Shown here: one piece after another, positions 7,660 through 15,788 of the stretch
Layout: each line of letters opens with the position of its first letter
Numbering within the stretch: the first letter of the stretch is position 1
Assembly: GCA_031374935.1 (NCBI GenBank)
Contig: JANMHB010000017.1
Coordinates: 1-21,223 of the forward strand
From: JACMLX01 sp031374935
GTDB taxonomy: Bacteria > Gemmatimonadota > Gemmatimonadetes > Gemmatimonadales > Gemmatimonadaceae
Reading direction: 5' to 3'
DNA: 21,223 nt
Translations under genes and position numbers: made by a program
The notes under the pieces: generated by a model
The model's database searches: none
Seen by the model: only the letters and a program-made list of their open reading frames with translations
What the model was told of the DNA's origin: nothing

Positions 7660-8565
7660 ATCACGTCAAACGCACTGGCTGGCGACGACGCTGTCCCGCT
7701 CATTTCCGGCTTCACCGTCGTCCGCAACGCGGTCCTGATGGGGTATCCGGTGGCAGAGGCGATCCGGTCGATTCTGCCGATCGTGGACGAGTACATCGTT
7801 GCCGTCGGCGCCAGTGATGACAACACGCGTGACGTGATTGCGGCCATCGACAGCCCGAAGATCCGCATCGTGGATACCGTCTGGGACAAGTCGAAGAACC
7901 GCGGGGGGCACATGCTGGCCGAGAAAACGAACGAGGCGCTGGCGATGTGTCGCGGGACGTGGTGCTTTTACCTGCAGGCCGATGAAGTGGTGCACGAGGA
8001 CGACCTTCCCGCGATCCGTGCCAGCTGCGAACGGAACGCGACCAATTCGCAGGTCGAAGCACTGCTCTTTCACTACAAACACTTCTACGGCTCGTTCGGC
8101 GTGATCGCGACCGCGCACAACTGGTACCGCAACGAGGTACGCATCGTGCGGAACGGCATCGGCGCGCGCAGCATCGGCGACGCGCAGAGCTTCATGGTGG
8201 CGGATCACAAGCCGCGTGTGGTGCGGAGCGGCGGCACCATCCTGCACTACGGCTGGGCCAAGCCCCCGGAGCGGATGGGGCGCAAGATGGCCCGGTTCCA
8301 CTACTGGTACTACGGCGCTACCGAGGAGAAACTCGAGGATCCGTCGTTCACGTTCCGCCAGATCTATGGGCTGCGACCGTTCACCGGCTCGCATCCGGCG
8401 GTGATGCGTGATCTCGTGGCAGCGCAGGACTGGGAATTCAGGCCGGAGTTCCGGCCCTCGGACTGGGCGGCAAAGGACTGGAAGAATGTGCTCAGCCGGG
8501 CGGCGGAGGTGCTGACGGGGCGGCGGTGGGGGGAGCGGAAGAAGTATCGGCTGCTGCGTCGCTGA
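7657..8565 (+). CDS. Family 2-like glycosyltransferase
   Basis: 302 residues, no signal peptide. The GT-A nucleotide-binding fold is shown by SGFTVVRNAVLMGYPV (residues 17-32) and the IVDEYIVAVGASDDNTRDVI block (42-61). The active-site strand WCFYLQADEVVHEDDL (102-117) follows, where most relatives have D-A-D-E; here the first acid is Gln. Later residues are rich in aromatic positions (HYKHFYGSF, HYWYYGATEE), and the C-terminus is basic. The expected reaction is transfer of a sugar from a nucleotide sugar, perhaps to lipopolysaccharide or another surface glycan; donor and acceptor are unknown. The gene stands alone between the TPR gene (56 nt upstream) and a convergent propeller gene. Confidence 0.82.
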   Translation: MITSNALAGDDAVPLISGFTVVRNAVLMGYPVAEAIRSILPIVDEYIVAVGASDDNTRDVIAAIDSPKIRIVDTVWDKSKNRGGHMLAEKTNEALAMCRGTWCFYLQADEVVHEDDLPAIRASCERNATNSQVEALLFHYKHFYGSFGVIATAHNWYRNEVRIVRNGIGARSIGDAQSFMVADHKPRVVRSGGTILHYGWAKPPERMGRKMARFHYWYYGATEEKLEDPSFTFRQIYGLRPFTGSHPAVMRDLVAAQDWEFRPEFRPSDWAAKDWKNVLSRAAEVLTGRRWGERKKYRLLRR

Positions 8566-8630
8566 TCTCCGCGCCGTTCCACTGTCGCGGGGCGACCCTC
8601 CGTGTCAGAGGGCAGTGCACCGGTTCCGAA

Positions 8631-8665
8631 AAGGGCGCGGCGACCAGACCGGTCACCGCGCCCTT
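8631..8665. terminator. Bidirectional hairpin terminator between convergent genes
   Basis: AAGGGCGCGG (8631..8640) pairs perfectly with CCGCGCCCTT (8656..8665). Inside, four further pairs extend the stem after one mismatch, leaving a 5-nt loop. Read on the minus strand the stem runs into TTTT, the form of a rho-independent terminator for the LVIVD gene that stops at 8697. Read on the plus strand it has only TT, so termination of the glycosyltransferase transcript would be weaker. A smaller hairpin, CCCTC/GAGGG, lies at 8596..8612. Confidence 0.65.
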
Positions 8666-8696
8666 CATCGTCCATGCGATCGCGTGCCACAGACCG

Positions 8697-10736
8697 CTAT
8701 GGCACCACCGCCGCCCGTTCCTCGAGCTTGGCCGCCCACAGCCCCGAATTGAAGTCCGTGAACAGCACCCTGCCCTTCCACGGCATCGCGTTCATCACGA
8801 ACGGGGCGTTGGCCGTCATCCCCTTCGGATCGTACGGCTTGAAGACCGCGATCTCGCGGCGCTGTTCCGCAATGTTGCCGAGCAGTTCACCCGAGACATC
8901 CACCACCCGCACACCACCGTCGTAGTACGCCTGATAGAGGATGTCGTTCTCGACGATGATGTCGTGTGCACCGTAGTCTTCCAAGTGGTAGCGCCCGACC
9001 TTGCGCATGTTCATCGGATCGGTGGCATCGACAATGTGCACGTAGCCGCCGGACGTCTGCGCCACCCCACCCGACTGGCCGAGCGTCGCACCATAGTTGG
9101 TCCCTTCCCACACGCGGCCGGCCCGGTTCATCTCCTCGTCACCGATGAACAGGTAGGTCTTGCCCGTGCTCGCCTGGACGTACGGATATATCTCGTGGCC
9201 CGAGTTGATCGGGAACACGTTGATCAGTTTCGGCTTCTCGATGGTGCCGCCCCACTTGCCGTTGCCGACATCCACCAGCACCGTTCCGGCGCCACCCTGT
9301 GCGGAATAGGCAATGCCGTTGCGCACCCAGAGATCGTGAATGCGGGCGCCCGGGTGCTTGTATTCACTGACATACCGCGGCTTGGTGATGTCTTTCGCAT
9401 CGATGATGACGTACTTCTCACCGCCGGAGATCGCGAAGATATGGTCGTTGGTGGCGAAGATGTTGTGCACTCCGCCGGTCAGCTGCTCATTGAAGGTCGA
9501 CGCGATCTTCGGGTGCGCCGGCACCGCCAGGTCGAGGATGACGATCCCGTTCACGCGATTGGAGGCCCCTTCACGGGACAGCACGGCGTAACGACCGTCA
9601 GGTGAGACCGTCACGTCATTGATCGTCCGGGCGTCAATCCGGATCGAATCCGTCTTGACGATGTTGTTCATGTCGGTGATGTCGAAGATCAGCGCATAGC
9701 CGTCGCCGCCCCAGGTGCCGACCACGCAGTAGTCGCGGCCGTCCTTGCCCGTCCACGGCCAGAGGTCCGACGTCGCCGTCGTGTTCACCACACCGCGGCC
9801 GGTGATCGTGATCTTCCGGCGCGCTTCGCGCGGCTTCACATCGAGCACCGTGCGGGCAACCGCCGTTCCCGACTGCGCGATGAGCGTGAAGCGTCCCGGC
9901 GCGTTGGCCGCGAACAACGGCGTCCCGTCGGGAGCGCGATCAATGATGCCGGGGCCGCCCGGCGCCACCGTGGTGTCATCCGGCGTGTACAGGTAGCTCC
10001 AGTCGACCTTCGCATCGTTCACCGCCTCGCCGTTGGCGCGGCGCGGCACGGCCATCAGGTGCACCACGTCACCGGTATTGATCGTCGTTTCACGAATGCC
10101 GGTCTCGATCCGGGCTACCGGGCTCGCGGCGACCGTGTACTTCATCTGCGCCGACATCCCCTCCGCATCGGCCGAGATCGTGACAGCGCCTTGCTTGATG
10201 CCCGTGACATTGCCGAAGCGATCGACCGTTGCCACCGCAGGATCAGTGCTTCGCCAGACTGGCGTCAGCCCAGCGCGCGCGGAACCGTCCGCGTGCGACC
10301 CCTTCACTGCATGTCCGAGCATGGTGCCGGTGTACAGCCGGCCTGGCTCGGTGGCGACGATGTCGAGTTTGCTGAGGGCGGGCCAGGAGACCGTGACCGG
10401 GATCTCGAGCGTGACGGCCGCAATCCCGCGCCCAAGGAATGCCGTCGCGACCACCTTGAACGAGCCCGCCCGGAGCGCCTGCAGCCGGCCATCGGCGTAC
10501 CGCACCGACTCACGCGGCCCGCCAACGCGCAACGGCGCGTCGGCCACCACTTTGCCCGCCGAGTCGTAGGCCGTGATCTTGAGCGGGACACTTTCGCCCG
10601 CCTTCATCGTCACCTGGGCCGGCTCCGCCACCAGCCGCGTCACGCCGGCGGTGTACTGGGCGTGCAGCCCGGACGACAGCACCAGCGTCGTGGTGAGGGC
10701 TGCGGTGACGAAGCGAATGCAGCGCGCTACGTTCAT
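8697..10736 (-). CDS. Secreted Ig-like / LVIVD-type beta-propeller protein
   Basis: 679 residues from the ATG at 10736. That start has GGGGAG 9 nt upstream and begins a clean signal peptide (residues 1-27, ending GLHAQ); a longer frame from 10775 adds 13 residues before it. Residues about 31-300 hold three Ig-like units. The second has the typical bacterial Big_2 wording VWRSTDPAVATVDRFGNVTGI (160-180). Residues about 305-679 form a propeller with repeated blocks of the sort FDITDMNN, VIIDAKDITKPRYVSEY and VHIVDATDPMNMRKVGRYH, the LVIVD-repeat pattern. Such proteins are exported; their molecular role is unknown, with binding or adhesion as likely options. The gene is divergent from another propeller gene (10835) across 98 bp, so the two may share regulation. 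Confidence 0.8.
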   Translation of the reverse strand: MNVARCIRFVTAALTTTLVLSSGLHAQYTAGVTRLVAEPAQVTMKAGESVPLKITAYDSAGKVVADAPLRVGGPRESVRYADGRLQALRAGSFKVVATAFLGRGIAAVTLEIPVTVSWPALSKLDIVATEPGRLYTGTMLGHAVKGSHADGSARAGLTPVWRSTDPAVATVDRFGNVTGIKQGAVTISADAEGMSAQMKYTVAASPVARIETGIRETTINTGDVVHLMAVPRRANGEAVNDAKVDWSYLYTPDDTTVAPGGPGIIDRAPDGTPLFAANAPGRFTLIAQSGTAVARTVLDVKPREARRKITITGRGVVNTTATSDLWPWTGKDGRDYCVVGTWGGDGYALIFDITDMNNIVKTDSIRIDARTINDVTVSPDGRYAVLSREGASNRVNGIVILDLAVPAHPKIASTFNEQLTGGVHNIFATNDHIFAISGGEKYVIIDAKDITKPRYVSEYKHPGARIHDLWVRNGIAYSAQGGAGTVLVDVGNGKWGGTIEKPKLINVFPINSGHEIYPYVQASTGKTYLFIGDEEMNRAGRVWEGTNYGATLGQSGGVAQTSGGYVHIVDATDPMNMRKVGRYHLEDYGAHDIIVENDILYQAYYDGGVRVVDVSGELLGNIAEQRREIAVFKPYDPKGMTANAPFVMNAMPWKGRVLFTDFNSGLWAAKLEERAAVVP

Positions 10737-10834
10737 ATCACGAACTCCCCGGAACAGGTGGACTGCTGCGAACACCCGCTGTGCAGCGGCGGTCTCAATC
10801 GGCGCCAGAACACCCGGCGCAGCGAGCGAACATC
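10737..10834. promoter_or_regulatory. Divergent promoter region of two propeller genes
   Basis: 98 bp between the two starts. It contains CCGCTG-TG-CAGCGG (10776..10789), a 6-bp-arm inverted repeat near the middle, and the direct repeat GAACACCCG at 10770..10778 and 10808..10816, 38 bp apart. Either could bind a regulator. No clear -35/-10 pair was seen for either direction. Confidence 0.35.
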
Positions 10835-12145
10835 ATGGCCAACGTCACTTCTCCCCGCAAGCCAACGCGCACCGGCACGCGCACCGTGGCCGGCGTCACC
10901 GCATTGCTGCTGGCGGCGCCCACGCTGCTCTCGCAGCCACGCACTGCGACCAGGACTCCTCGGCCGGCCGCACCCGCCGCGTCCACGGTCGTTCCTCCTA
11001 CGGCGACCTACTGGTTCTACGTTGGAGCCGAGTCTGCTGATCGCATCTACCGGGTGCGCTTCGGGCCAACCGGCGCCGCCGTCGAAAAGACGATCGGCAT
11101 CGGGGAACTGGCCGCCGAGATGGAAGGGCCGCACGGGCTGCAGATCTCTCCCGACGGCAAGTGGCTGTACATGACCACCGGCCACGGTACACCTGACGGC
11201 AAGCTCTGGAAGTACGATCTGGGCCCCGACACACTCGTCACCAGCGGCGTGTCACTCGGCAAGTTTCCGGCGTCGCTCGATATCACGCCGGACGGGCTCT
11301 ACTCCTTCTCGGCGAATTTCAACCTGCACGGCGAGATGGTGCCGAGCAGTATCAGCGTGGTCTATACGCCAACGCTGACGGAAGTGGCGCAGGTGGAAAC
11401 CTGTACGATGCCACACGGCAGTCGCATCGAACCGAGTGGCACGATGCACTACTCCGGCTGCATGATGGATGACCAGCTGGTGGAGCTCGACACGCGCTCG
11501 TTTGCCGTCACGCGCCGCTTCTCTCTTGCGAAAGGCAAGGAGGGACCAATCGCCGGGGCGATGGCGGCTGGTGGTCACGACATGCACGCGATGCATGCTG
11601 CCGCCGCAGCCAGCGGCACGAAACCCGACAGCGCGAAGCCCGGCGCACCGACGATGGCGCAGCAGATGGATGCGAGCCAGGGCCACGGCGTCTCGATGAG
11701 CGCCAGCTGTTCACCAACGTGGGCACAACCGTCAGCGGATGGCCGCGTGGTGTATGTGGCCTGCAACAAGGCCGATGAGATCATCGAAGTCGATCGCGCC
11801 AGCTGGTCGATCACGCGCCGCATCGCGACGGGGCGCGGACCGTACAACCTGGCCGTCACACCCGACGGCACAGCGATGGTGGCCACGCTCAAGCAGAGTG
11901 CCAGCGTCGAGATCTACGATCTGGTCACCGGCCGCAGCGTTGCCAAGCTTCCCACCTCGACAACCGTGGCGCATGGCGTCACCATCAGCCCCGATTCGCG
12001 GTATGCGTTCGTCAGCAGCGAAGGTGTCGGTGCGGCGCCCGGCAAGGTGGACGTCTACGACATTCGCGCGCGCGCGAAAGTCGCGACCGTCGACGTGGGG
12101 CAGCAGGCAAGCGGCATCACGTTCTGGAAGATGGACGGGAAGTAG
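10835..12145 (+). CDS. Exported YncE-type beta-propeller with Met/His-rich loop
   Basis: 436 residues from the ATG at 10835, chosen because a basic start and hydrophobic core (about residues 17-33) then form a signal sequence or anchor. Propeller blades are marked by GLQISPDGKWLYMTTG (101-116), SLDITPDGLYSFSANF, NLAVTPDGTAMVATLK (338-353) and GVTISPDSRYAFVSSEG (381-397). Between blades lies a low-complexity loop (residues about 239-290) containing HDMHAMH and, in all, ten Met or His in 46 residues. CTMPHGSR (190-196) and MHYSGCMMDD (204-213) are further Cys/Met/His clusters. YncE-like proteins are periplasmic propellers of unsettled function. The side-chain pattern suggests copper or another soft metal, which is inference. 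The partner gene is the divergent LVIVD protein. Confidence 0.78.
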   Translation: MANVTSPRKPTRTGTRTVAGVTALLLAAPTLLSQPRTATRTPRPAAPAASTVVPPTATYWFYVGAESADRIYRVRFGPTGAAVEKTIGIGELAAEMEGPHGLQISPDGKWLYMTTGHGTPDGKLWKYDLGPDTLVTSGVSLGKFPASLDITPDGLYSFSANFNLHGEMVPSSISVVYTPTLTEVAQVETCTMPHGSRIEPSGTMHYSGCMMDDQLVELDTRSFAVTRRFSLAKGKEGPIAGAMAAGGHDMHAMHAAAAASGTKPDSAKPGAPTMAQQMDASQGHGVSMSASCSPTWAQPSADGRVVYVACNKADEIIEVDRASWSITRRIATGRGPYNLAVTPDGTAMVATLKQSASVEIYDLVTGRSVAKLPTSTTVAHGVTISPDSRYAFVSSEGVGAAPGKVDVYDIRARAKVATVDVGQQASGITFWKMDGK

Positions 12146-12214
12146 GCGGCGTGAGTATCGCAATCTGAACAGCAGCCCTATCCGCCGAACGGAACCCAAA
12201 CTGCAAGAGCACGT

Positions 12215-12398
12215 GCGCAACGCAAAGGTGCAAAGCCGCAAGGGCGCAAAGCGTTCACGCGCCGTACCGCCCTTTCGCCATTTTGCCCTTCTGCCCTTTA
12301 GCCGTGCTGCCCACTTTAGAATAGTGTTTTATGAGCGTTTCGCACATATCGACGCAGAGAGCTTTGCGCCCTGGCGTCCTTGCTCCTTTGCGTTCCGC
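12215..12398. repeat. 184-bp palindromic element with 8-bp internal period
   Basis: Arms 12215..12252 and 12361..12398 are inverted repeats, 33 of 38 bases paired. The left arm is four head-to-tail octamers, CGCAAAGG, TGCAAAGC, CGCAAGGG and CGCAAAGC (12221..12252); the right arm is the same in reverse. The spacer carries a second octamer series with GCC at 12269, 12277, 12285, 12293, 12301 and 12309 (GCCCTTTC, GCCATTTT, GCCCTTCT, GCCCTTTA, then two degenerate units). The inner part near 12315..12335 is unusually AT-rich. It lies between two same-strand genes and has no ORF of substance. It looks like a non-autonomous palindromic repeat of the MITE or REP kind. The remainder of 12146..12479 shows nothing else apart from the promoter space for the next gene. 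Confidence 0.65.
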
Positions 12399-12479
12399 CT
12401 TCTCACTGTGAACTGCACTGATGCCCGCCGATTGGCTCAAGATGCTGCACACTCCCACCTCGTCCACCCGGCGCCACGC

Positions 12480-13991
12480 ATGAAGCTGGCTCTTCTCCTC
12501 CCCGCCATCGGGCTGCTCAGCACACCACTCGCGGCACAGACACGTGAGCGCGTCGACATCCTCATCACCGGCGGCACCGTCATCACGATGGATTCCGCTC
12601 GCCGAGTGCTGGAGGACGGCGCGGTCGCCGTTCGCGGCGATCGCATCGTCGCCATCGGCGGTACGGCGTCGCTGCGCGCACGATACGCGGCGCGCGAGAT
12701 CATCGACGCGAAACGAAAGATCGTCATGCCGGGCCTGATCGACGGCCACGGACACGCCGGCCATGGACTGGTCAAGTCGCTCGGCATGGATACCGACGAA
12801 TGGTACGGCGCCACCGAGAAGATCTATGCCCGCGGCTCGACCGTCGACTTCTGGCGAGCCGAAGCGCTGCTGACTGGCGTGGAGCGGGTACGCTTCGGCG
12901 TGACCACAGCACTCAGCTTCTTCGGCGGAGGCGACATGGTGATGCGCACCGACGATGTGCGCTACGGTGACGCGTATCTGGCCGCGACCCGCGATGTCGG
13001 CCTCCGGTACTTCCTAGCTGTCGGGCCACGTCGTCAACCGTATCCGCAGACGTTCACCGAGTGGACCGGTGACGTGTCGCGCGACGTTCCGGTCACCTTC
13101 GAGAAGCAGCTCGACGTCTCCGAGTCGCTGATCCGGAAGTGGCACGGCGCCGGAGACGGGCGCATTCACCTCGCCGTCACCTTCCCGACCCACCACCCCT
13201 CGGAGAATCGCGTCAGCGGCGCGGCACTCGACCAACTCACGGTGCAGGCGCGCACCACACGCGCGTTGTCGAAGAAGTACGGGTTGATCTTCACTCAGGA
13301 CGGCCACACCACCGGCTCGGTGAAGTTTGCGCACGACGAGTTGGGAATCCTCGGTCCGGACGCGATCCTGTCGCACGCCACCGAGTTCACCGACGAAGAG
13401 ATCGCGATTCTCAAGGCGACCAACACGCGCATCGTCCACAATCCAAGCGCCAACGCCGCCACCCGTCGCCGGTTCCAGCTGGTCGAACTGCTCGATGCCG
13501 GTGTGACGGTCATGCTCGGCTCCGACGGTGTGGCGCCGGATCGCAGCTACGACATGTTCCGGCACATGTTCCAGGCCATGCGCTATCACCGCTTCCACTG
13601 GCGCGACACCAACGTGCTGCCGCCGGGCAAGGTGCTCGAGATGGTGACGGTCGACGCGGCACGCGCACTCGGGCTCGAGAAGGAGATCGGGTCGCTCGAA
13701 CCGGGCAAGAAGGCCGACGTGATCCTGATCGACTGGTGGCGGCCACACATGGTGCCGATGAACATGCCACTCTATCGCGTGGCCTACTTCGCGAATGGCA
13801 ATGACGTGTCCACGGTGCTTGTGAACGGGCGCGTCCTGATGCGCGATCGGCGCGTGTTGTCCGTGAACGAAGATTCGGTGCTGGTCATGGCCGAACGCGA
13901 GGCAAATGCCGCGATTCGACGCACGGGCCTGCAGCCATTGATGGCGACACCGGACGGATTCTGGGGTCGCAGCCGGTTTCCGAAGCGGTAG
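12480..13991 (+). CDS. Secreted amidohydrolase (ATZ/TRZ-like, amidohydrolase superfamily)
   Basis: 503 residues from the ATG at 12480, the start that gives a signal peptide ending LAAQ (residues 1-20); the open frame runs far upstream without meaning. Metal-site residues are in order: H90-x-H92 in MPGLIDGHGHAGH, H276 in TQDGH, H299 in ILSHATEF and D349 in MLGSDG. The N-terminal ILITGGTVITMD and C-terminal KKADVILID blocks form the usual small beta-sandwich. The pattern fits mononuclear zinc or iron hydrolases of the chlorohydrolase/deaminase branch, acting on amines or amides of ring compounds. An exported member is less common than cytosolic ones. The substrate is unknown. The 3' end overlaps the convergent oxidoreductase gene by 107 bp. 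Confidence 0.82.
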   Translation: MKLALLLPAIGLLSTPLAAQTRERVDILITGGTVITMDSARRVLEDGAVAVRGDRIVAIGGTASLRARYAAREIIDAKRKIVMPGLIDGHGHAGHGLVKSLGMDTDEWYGATEKIYARGSTVDFWRAEALLTGVERVRFGVTTALSFFGGGDMVMRTDDVRYGDAYLAATRDVGLRYFLAVGPRRQPYPQTFTEWTGDVSRDVPVTFEKQLDVSESLIRKWHGAGDGRIHLAVTFPTHHPSENRVSGAALDQLTVQARTTRALSKKYGLIFTQDGHTTGSVKFAHDELGILGPDAILSHATEFTDEEIAILKATNTRIVHNPSANAATRRRFQLVELLDAGVTVMLGSDGVAPDRSYDMFRHMFQAMRYHRFHWRDTNVLPPGKVLEMVTVDAARALGLEKEIGSLEPGKKADVILIDWWRPHMVPMNMPLYRVAYFANGNDVSTVLVNGRVLMRDRRVLSVNEDSVLVMAEREANAAIRRTGLQPLMATPDGFWGRSRFPKR

Positions 13992-14973
13992 GCTGGTCAT
14001 CGCCGTCCACCGTCACCACGACACTTCCCCGCTTTCGGCCACTGTCCACCCGCGCGTGCGCTGCGACGATCTCGTCGAGCGACAGGCAGCGATCGATCAG
14101 TGGCGTGAAGCGCGCGGCGGCCGCCATCGTGACTATCGCGCGGAGATCCTCCACCTTTTCGGTGGCCGGGCCGGCGATGATCCGGTCACTGCTGGTGAAC
14201 CGGACCCACGGCGCGCGCAGCATTTCCGGGAGCGTCGCCAGAACCGCGAGATGTTTGCCGCGCGGCATGAGCGCGTGGCGCACCCGCGCGTACGGCGCGT
14301 TGCCGACCGTGTCAGCAATCAGATCGTAGTGAATCCCTTCGGTGGCGAAGTCGGTGGTGGTGTAGTCCACCACACGCGCCGCGCCGAGGAACGTCATGAG
14401 TGCCACGTTGGCGCCGCTGCAGACCGCGGTGACCTCGGCGCCGGCGGCCAAGGCCACCTGCAACATGGCCGAGCCGACGGTACCCGAGGCGCCGTTGATC
14501 AGGAGCCGTTGGCCGCTGCGCAGTTCCGCACGGCGGAAGAAGTCGAGCGCGGTGGTGCCACCGAAGGGAAGTGCCGCGGCCGATTCGTACGTCAGGTGCT
14601 GCGGCTTCGGCACCACCACCCCGTCGGCGGCGATGCAGCAATACTCGGCGTGCGCGCCAAGCTTCGTGCCGGCAGAGGCGATCACCGCGTCGCCCACGGC
14701 GAAGGTGCGCACCGCAGTACCGACGGCGACCACGTCACCCGCGAGTTCGCTTCCGAGGATCGGCTGCCGCGGTGCCGTGATGCCGAAGGCGAGCCGGCTC
14801 ATGAAGCCGAAACCGTAAGGAATGCTGAGGCTGCGCAGCCGCCAGTCGGCCGACGTGACGGTGGTGGCACGCACGCGGATGAGCAGGTCGTTGGGGCCGG
14901 GGACGGGTGTGCGCACGACCCCGACCGACACCACCTCCGGCGGTCCATACCGCCGGTAAACCGCTGCCCGCAT
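13885..14973 (-). CDS. NAD(P)-dependent alcohol dehydrogenase / quinone oxidoreductase-like (MDR family)
   Basis: 362 residues from the ATG at 14973. The N-terminus MRAAVYRRYGPPEVV is typical of medium-chain dehydrogenase/reductases. GSELAGDVVAVGTAVRTFAVGDAVI lies near residues 65-95. The Rossmann motif is LLINGASGTVGSAMLQVALAAGAEVTAV near 140-170. HARVDSGRKRGSVVVTV near 310-326 is the usual family end. The Cys/His zinc set of true alcohol dehydrogenases is not evident, so it is probably a zinc-free quinone oxidoreductase-type enzyme using NAD(P)H. About 36 extra residues follow the usual end because no stop occurs until 13885, antisense to the amidohydrolase. It starts 14 nt after the outer-membrane protein gene, so the two form an operon that carries a TetR-type operator upstream. 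Confidence 0.85.
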   Translation of the reverse strand: MRAAVYRRYGPPEVVSVGVVRTPVPGPNDLLIRVRATTVTSADWRLRSLSIPYGFGFMSRLAFGITAPRQPILGSELAGDVVAVGTAVRTFAVGDAVIASAGTKLGAHAEYCCIAADGVVVPKPQHLTYESAAALPFGGTTALDFFRRAELRSGQRLLINGASGTVGSAMLQVALAAGAEVTAVCSGANVALMTFLGAARVVDYTTTDFATEGIHYDLIADTVGNAPYARVRHALMPRGKHLAVLATLPEMLRAPWVRFTSSDRIIAGPATEKVEDLRAIVTMAAAARFTPLIDRCLSLDEIVAAHARVDSGRKRGSVVVTVDGDDQPTASETGCDPRIRPVSPSMAAGPCVESRHLPRVRP

Positions 14974-14987
14974 GTTGATCGGTTGTT

Positions 14988-15716
14988 TCACGATTTCGAC
15001 TTGCGATGGCGCCAGGGGAGTGAGGTAGTCACGCCGAATCGGAGGGCCAGGAGGTTGGCGGTGGAGCGCTTGGGGGCGAACGTGAGCGAGCCGTTGGCGT
15101 TGTCGGTGATGCCGCCCTTGGTCAAATACTCGCGCTGACCATGTCCCTGATACGCGACGCCGAGGTCCAGCGAGACGCGGCGGGTGATGGGGAGCTCGAG
15201 GCCCGCGCCGGCGCTCCACGCGAAGCCATTGTCGCCGAAGTTATCGTCACCCGCAACGAGGTCGGGCAGGATCCCGCCATCGATGACCGAGACGGTGGCG
15301 AAGCGACTCGCCCCGACGAGCCCGTGTCCATACGCGCGCAGCTTCCCAAGCTGGTACGCGAGCTCGGGGCCGACGCCGACGAAGAGGATGCCGTTGACGG
15401 TGTTCACGCGCACCTCGACGCGGCAGCCGGGGGTGGTAGCGAGGCAGGTGCGCTTGCTCTCGTTGCCATAGTTGAGCCAGCCCGCCTGCACGCGAAGCGA
15501 GACGATTCCGTCGCGGTCGAGGCGGACGCGGAGGTGCCCTTGGGCACCGCCGGCATTGTTGACGTTCTGCTTGAAGTCGCCGATGGGGCGGCCCAACTCG
15601 GCGGCGAGGCCGAAACTCCAGCGTGGGACGCCCGTGGTGCCGGAGTCGGCGGGGGGTGCCTGCTGGGCAGCGAGCGGAGTGGCGAAGACGAGGGCAGCAA
15701 TGAGTGGGCGCATCAT
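14988..15716 (-). CDS. Outer-membrane beta-barrel protein
   Basis: 242 residues. A signal peptide runs to LAAQQ (about residues 1-18); two adjacent ATGs (15716 and 15713) are both possible starts. The mature part alternates polar and hydrophobic residues in strands such as RWSFGLAAELGRPIGDF, HLRVRLDRDGIVSLRVQAGWLNYG, ILFVGVGPELAYQL, GFAWSAGAGLELPI and RVSLDLGVAYQGHG, consistent with a small eight-strand barrel. Cys at about residues 92 and 99 may form a disulfide in a loop. The last strand (LALRFGVTTSLPW) is followed by a basic tail rather than a terminal Phe. It is the first gene of an operon with the oxidoreductase 14 nt downstream. A palindrome matching the TetR sites lies 27 nt before the start codon. 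Confidence 0.72.
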   Translation of the reverse strand: MMRPLIAALVFATPLAAQQAPPADSGTTGVPRWSFGLAAELGRPIGDFKQNVNNAGGAQGHLRVRLDRDGIVSLRVQAGWLNYGNESKRTCLATTPGCRVEVRVNTVNGILFVGVGPELAYQLGKLRAYGHGLVGASRFATVSVIDGGILPDLVAGDDNFGDNGFAWSAGAGLELPITRRVSLDLGVAYQGHGQREYLTKGGITDNANGSLTFAPKRSTANLLALRFGVTTSLPWRHRKSKS

Positions 15717-15742
15717 GAGATCTGGTGAGGAATGTTTTTGGC

Positions 15743-15755
15743 CTTACGCTGTAAG
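15743..15755. promoter_or_regulatory. TetR-type operator before the outer-membrane protein/oxidoreductase operon
   Basis: CTTAC-GCT-GTAAG is a 13-bp palindrome with a 3-nt centre, 27 nt upstream of the start codon at 15716. The same CTTAC-N3-GTAAG pattern, slightly degenerate, occurs twice before the TetR gene at 16682..16713. TetR-family repressors commonly use CTTACACTGTAAG-like sites, so this is the likely target of the local regulator. Confidence 0.6.
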
Positions 15756-15788
15756 TACACAGGTCAGGGTGTGGGTGTTCCCGGCCCG

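Noticed and set aside
8526..9605. Plus-strand open frame of about 360 codons
   Set aside because: It is antisense to the LVIVD propeller gene and shows no signal peptide, domain or ribosome site.
12146..12479. Possible CRISPR-like array, because of the short tandem units
   Set aside because: The units are 8 bp, contiguous and without unique spacers, and there are no cas genes nearby; a palindromic repeat element fits better.
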